Below, in pieces: positions 60,761 through 64,000 of a stretch of DNA of 64,000 nt. This stretch comes from Prolixibacter denitrificans. GTDB taxonomy: Bacteria > Bacteroidota > Bacteroidia > Bacteroidales > Prolixibacteraceae. The position numbers and the translations under genes are program-made. The DNA is taken from positions 792,426 through 856,425 of the forward strand of contig NZ_PYGC01000001.1 in the NCBI RefSeq assembly GCF_003014495.1, in the 5' to 3' direction. Numbering within the stretch: the stretch's first letter is position 1; every line of letters begins with the position of its first letter. Below the pieces are notes generated by a model, which saw only the letters and a list, made by a program, of their open reading frames with translations, ran no database searches and was not told the origin of the DNA.

Positions 60761-63541
60761 ATGAAAAGAGAGGCAACACAATTTCTGTTCCTGATTCTGT
60801 TTCTCTTTGCGGCACCCGCTGTTCAGGCACAAAACGGTGTAGTAAAGCAAACAGAAATCACCAATTTTCAACTGCAGTCGTCGGCTGTAATCGACGCTTC
60901 CGGCGAAACGTTATCCACTCCTTCTTACCAGGAGAATGTGTACTGGTTTCCGGTTAAAGTTCCTTCAACTGTACTTACCGGACTGGTGGCCAACAACGTT
61001 TATCCCGATCCGTACCAGGGAATGAACAACATGCGCATTCCGGATGCATCCGACAGTTTCAATAAAGAGTACAATCTGGAGCAATACAGCTTTCTTCCGA
61101 ATGATCCCAATCCCTGGAAAAAGCCGTATTGGTATCGTACCTCCTTCAAGGTGCCCGCCAGCGATAACGGCCGCCACTTTCAGTTGATCTTCAAAGGCAT
61201 CAACTACCGGGCTGCGGTTTGGGTTAACGGAAAACAAATTGCCGATTCGACTGATATGGCCGGCATGTTCGCCGAATACAGCCTCGATGTTAGCAAAGAG
61301 ATTAAAGCCGGTGCAGAAAATTACCTGGCGGTGAAGATTTATCCGCTCGATTTCCCCGGCACGCCGGCACCTGAACAGCTGAAAGCCATGGGCCCGTTCT
61401 TTGCCAACGGTGGTCCAACCGGCGATATTGGTAAAAATGTGACCATGCTTTGCTCGGTCGGTTGGGACTGGATGCCGCCAACCCGCGATCGGAACATGGG
61501 AATCTGGCAACCGGTTTATTTGAGAACTTCAGGAAACGTAACCATCAGTCGTCCGCATTTGGTGACGACATTACCTGCTCTTCCCGATACAACGGTCGCT
61601 GATATTTCATTAAAACTGAATCTCGCGAATCATGGTAATTCCGGTGCTAACGGAAAATTGAATGTTACCATCACACCTGAAAACTTCACTGGTTCGTCCA
61701 TCGAATTTTCGAAAGATGTTACGCTGGGTGCCAATTCTTCCACGAAAGTGGATCTCAATGCGGAAAACGAAACGAGTCTGCACATCACCAATCCGCATTT
61801 GTGGTGGCCCAATGGTCACGGTGCACCTAATCTCTATCGTATCCGTTTGCAGTACCTTGCCGGGAATACCGTTTCCGACGATACCACCTTTGTTTTCGGA
61901 ATTCGCACAGTGAGCTCGAAAGCCACCGAAGTGAAGGGCAAATTTCTGCGTCGTGACTTTTATGTGAATGGAAAACGTGTCAACCTCGTTGGTGGAGCGT
62001 GGGTTCCTGACATGATGGTGAACCGCGATTCCTTGCGTTATGACAACGAACTTCGGCTTTGCCAGAATGCCAACATCAACCTGGTGCGCATTTGGGGCGG
62101 TGGTATTACGCCTCCCGACCAGTTCTTCAACGCAGCCGACCGCTATGGTTTGCTGGTTTGGTCCGACTTCTGGGTAACCGGAGATACCCAGGGTGAATTT
62201 AAAGGTTCGCCTGACTGGCCGTTGCAAGGCAATGTTTTCATTAAAAACATGACTAGTACGATTCTTCGTATCCGGAACCATCCAAGCTTGCTACTGTGGA
62301 CCGGCGGAAACGAAGGTCATGCGCGTAAAGAGCTTTACTACGCCATGCGCGATAGTATTATAAAACTCGACGGAACACGTCCGTTTATTCCGAGTTCTTC
62401 CGGCTTTGCCAAATTACCGGCCGACTGGAAAGCCTCGTGGCCCGATAACAAGCAATCAGGTGTTTACAGTGGCGGACCGTATGCATGGCAGAGTCCGAAA
62501 CAATATTACAAGCTGGCCAACAACGCCAAGGACTGGGTTTTCAAAGACGAAACCGGTATTCCGTCACAGCCACCATACAATATTCTTCCGAAGATTATTC
62601 CTGATTTGGTTTGGGATAAGACGCTTCCGTTCCCGTTGAACAATACCTGGGGTTACCACGACGCGGCTTCCGGAAACGGAAAATATGACCTCTATTACAA
62701 GGATATGGTGAAGCGTTTCGGCGAGCCAAAATCGATGAAAGGTTTTTCCGAAAAAATGCAGCTGATGAATGCCATGGGTTACCAGGGGATTTTCGAAGCA
62801 GCCGGAAGCAAGCTGGATGACAATGGCGGAGTAATGCTCTGGAAACTGAATGCAGCCCTGCCGAGTGTTATCTGGCAGGTATACGACTGGTATTTGATGC
62901 CTAATGCAGGCTATTATTTCATGCAAAATGCCGTCGAGCCTGTCCATGTACAGTACGACCAGGATAATGCCTCTGTGACCGTTGTAAATCGCTCCTACAA
63001 CCCGGAAAAGAATCTGGTTGCTGAAGCCGATGTGTACAATATTCATTCGAAACTCACCCACAGCGAATCGAAGAAAGTAAGCCTGGATGCAGCGTCCGTC
63101 AAAAAACTATACTCACTGTCAAAAGTATTGGCTAAAACCGATGGTGTTTCGTTCGTAGTTTTACGATTGAAAGATGCTAACGGGAAAGTAATTTCACACA
63201 ATTCCTATTGGCTTTCGCCTGATGACGACTTTACCTCGATGAACTCGATGGATAAGGCACAGGTTGAGTTGAAGGTTGCTGACAAAACCACGAAAGGTTC
63301 GCATACGAAATGGACAGTTGAACTGAGCAATCCATCCGATAAACTGGCGTTCTTTGTCCGTCCGATGCTCATGAACAAAGGCGAGGAAGTATTGCCCAGT
63401 TTGTGGTCGTCAAGTTATTTCACACTGAAGCCCGGAGAGTCAAGAGCTGTAATGGTTAGCACACCTGCTCAAAATCTTGACAAATCAGGTTTCCGCATCG
63501 AAGGCTGGAATTTGGAGCCAATATGTCGCCCCAATAAATAG
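60761..63541 (+). CDS. GH2 family exo-acting glycoside hydrolase (mannosidase/glucosaminidase-like)
   Basis: A 926-residue secreted enzyme with a signal peptide (about 1-23, AAPAVQAQ). The sugar-binding jelly roll (about 40-230), immunoglobulin-like domain, TIM barrel (about 390-680) and C-terminal beta domains follow the GH2 order. LLWTGGNEGH contains the acid/base Asn517-Glu518, and KDETG contains the likely nucleophile Glu597. NLVRIWGGGITPPDQFF and the SVGWDWMPPTRDRNMGIW loop are shared with exo-beta-glucosaminidases and beta-mannosidases. The exact substrate is open. It has its own promoter and terminator and no transporter next to it. Confidence 0.88.
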   Translation: MKREATQFLFLILFLFAAPAVQAQNGVVKQTEITNFQLQSSAVIDASGETLSTPSYQENVYWFPVKVPSTVLTGLVANNVYPDPYQGMNNMRIPDASDSFNKEYNLEQYSFLPNDPNPWKKPYWYRTSFKVPASDNGRHFQLIFKGINYRAAVWVNGKQIADSTDMAGMFAEYSLDVSKEIKAGAENYLAVKIYPLDFPGTPAPEQLKAMGPFFANGGPTGDIGKNVTMLCSVGWDWMPPTRDRNMGIWQPVYLRTSGNVTISRPHLVTTLPALPDTTVADISLKLNLANHGNSGANGKLNVTITPENFTGSSIEFSKDVTLGANSSTKVDLNAENETSLHITNPHLWWPNGHGAPNLYRIRLQYLAGNTVSDDTTFVFGIRTVSSKATEVKGKFLRRDFYVNGKRVNLVGGAWVPDMMVNRDSLRYDNELRLCQNANINLVRIWGGGITPPDQFFNAADRYGLLVWSDFWVTGDTQGEFKGSPDWPLQGNVFIKNMTSTILRIRNHPSLLLWTGGNEGHARKELYYAMRDSIIKLDGTRPFIPSSSGFAKLPADWKASWPDNKQSGVYSGGPYAWQSPKQYYKLANNAKDWVFKDETGIPSQPPYNILPKIIPDLVWDKTLPFPLNNTWGYHDAASGNGKYDLYYKDMVKRFGEPKSMKGFSEKMQLMNAMGYQGIFEAAGSKLDDNGGVMLWKLNAALPSVIWQVYDWYLMPNAGYYFMQNAVEPVHVQYDQDNASVTVVNRSYNPEKNLVAEADVYNIHSKLTHSESKKVSLDAASVKKLYSLSKVLAKTDGVSFVVLRLKDANGKVISHNSYWLSPDDDFTSMNSMDKAQVELKVADKTTKGSHTKWTVELSNPSDKLAFFVRPMLMNKGEEVLPSLWSSSYFTLKPGESRAVMVSTPAQNLDKSGFRIEGWNLEPICRPNK

Positions 63542-63573
63542 TTTCACTAACTAGCACCATGCATAACTTTTGT

Positions 63574-63609
63574 AAAGTGCGTTACCTTTGGGTGGCGCAC
63601 TTTTTTTTT
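63574..63609 (+). terminator. terminator of the GH2 gene
   Basis: Stem AAAGTGCG / CGCACTTT with an inner TACC / GGTG pairing and nine T following. Confidence 0.85.
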
Positions 63610-63611
63610 GC

Positions 63612-63860
63612 TTACGCAGAAGAATTCCCCAAAGGGAATTCGTAGGATTCTAAGGAAGTAGTAGAGGATGAAAAAACAACACGACGTCTGACACCTGGTG
63701 TCGTCTCACAAAAAAAGGCAGCCGTTTGGCTACCTTCACACACAATCCTCTACAATACTACAACCCCTACGGGGTATCCGCTTCGCAGAAGAAAATTCCT
63801 AATGACCATTTTAAGTTTTGGTTCTTTCTTAACACTTAAAACTCCAGGTCTTAAAACTTT
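63612..63860. other. structured non-coding region before the rRNA operon end
   Basis: No gene is seen. It holds several inverted repeats: GAATTCCC / GGGAATTC (63622-63641), GACACC / GGTGTC, AAGGCAGCC / GGCTACCTT, and a long-range GTAGAGGAT / ATCCTCTAC (63661-63669 with 63745-63753). The near-direct repeats CGCAGAAGAATTCC and CGCAGAAGAAAATTCC flank them. It could be a small repeat element. Confidence 0.45.
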
Positions 63861-63867
63861 TGGGGAC

Positions 63868-63905
63868 AAAAAAGCCCGACTCCAATAAAGGAACCGGGCT
63901 TTTGA
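63868..63905 (-). terminator. rRNA operon terminator
   Basis: Stem AAAGCCCG / CGGGCTTT with inner TCC / GGA pairing, and a T-run on the minus strand, directly after the 5S rRNA 3' end. Confidence 0.85.
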
Positions 63906-63910
63906 TAAAA

Positions 63911-64000
<90 letters not shown>

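Overview
The window looks like chromosome from a Bacteroidota member of the Bacteroidales/Marinilabiliales type, perhaps Prolixibacteraceae. The grounds are Bacteroidota-only families (DUF3098, DUF4834, DUF5723), C-terminal type IX secretion sorting domains on secreted enzymes, GH92/GH2/GH32/sulfatase glycan-degrading enzymes, repeated TAnnTTTG promoter boxes and a general lack of Shine-Dalgarno sequences. The genus call is inference. No prophage, insertion sequence, CRISPR array or origin was recognised.

Layout. 1-2.5 kb: the tail of a Ser/Arg-rich protein, a PfkB kinase, two identical tRNA-Asn genes, a small GIY-YIG nuclease gene whose 3' end runs into a broken third tRNA-Asn, and several related terminators. 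2.5-5.6 kb: a sulfatase lipoprotein and two unknown secreted, probably outer-membrane proteins. 5.9-9.0 kb: a NEW3-domain/ABC ATPase/ABC permease operon with strong Shine-Dalgarno sites. 9.2-11.5 kb: GH92 alpha-mannosidase. 11.6-17.4 kb: queA, truB, DUF3098, ftsX and a YfhO-like protein.

17.5-29.2 kb: a surface-polysaccharide locus. Ten genes run on the minus strand against a Wzx-like flippase. They encode all five predicted steps from UDP-GlcNAc to UDP-ManNAc3NAcA, plus a nonulosonic-acid set (NeuB-type synthase, KdsC-like phosphatase, cytidylyltransferase) that best fits a 9-phosphate (KDN-type) route, plus two glycosyltransferases or likely glycosyltransferases. No polymerase or initiating transferase is visible.

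29.4-43.8 kb: glyS, DUF4834, a DUF5723 protein with a large lipoprotein, a 924-residue anchored protein with a propeller-like tail, two type IX-secreted enzymes (nuclease/phosphatase family and metalloprotease), a U32 protein and a LON-domain protein. 44-46.3 kb: GH32 fructanase and a PHP phosphatase. 46.4-57.6 kb: OmpA lipoprotein, dxs, histidine kinase, DUF177-rpmF, bactofilin, Na/Pi cotransporter, RND/MMPL exporter and polyprenyl synthase. 57.6-64 kb: PatB-like enzyme, ComB-like phosphatase, a secreted DUF3244-like protein behind a tandem operator-like site, a GH2 enzyme, and the 3' part of a 5S rRNA gene entering from the right edge on the minus strand.

Most notable: the tRNA-Asn/GIY-YIG arrangement with 18-base palindromes inside the tRNA remnant; the paired sugar pathways of the polysaccharide locus; the ABC operon whose ribosome binding sites differ from its surroundings; a nested inverted repeat between divergent transporter genes; and two abutting 14-base near-palindromes upstream of the DUF3244-like gene.
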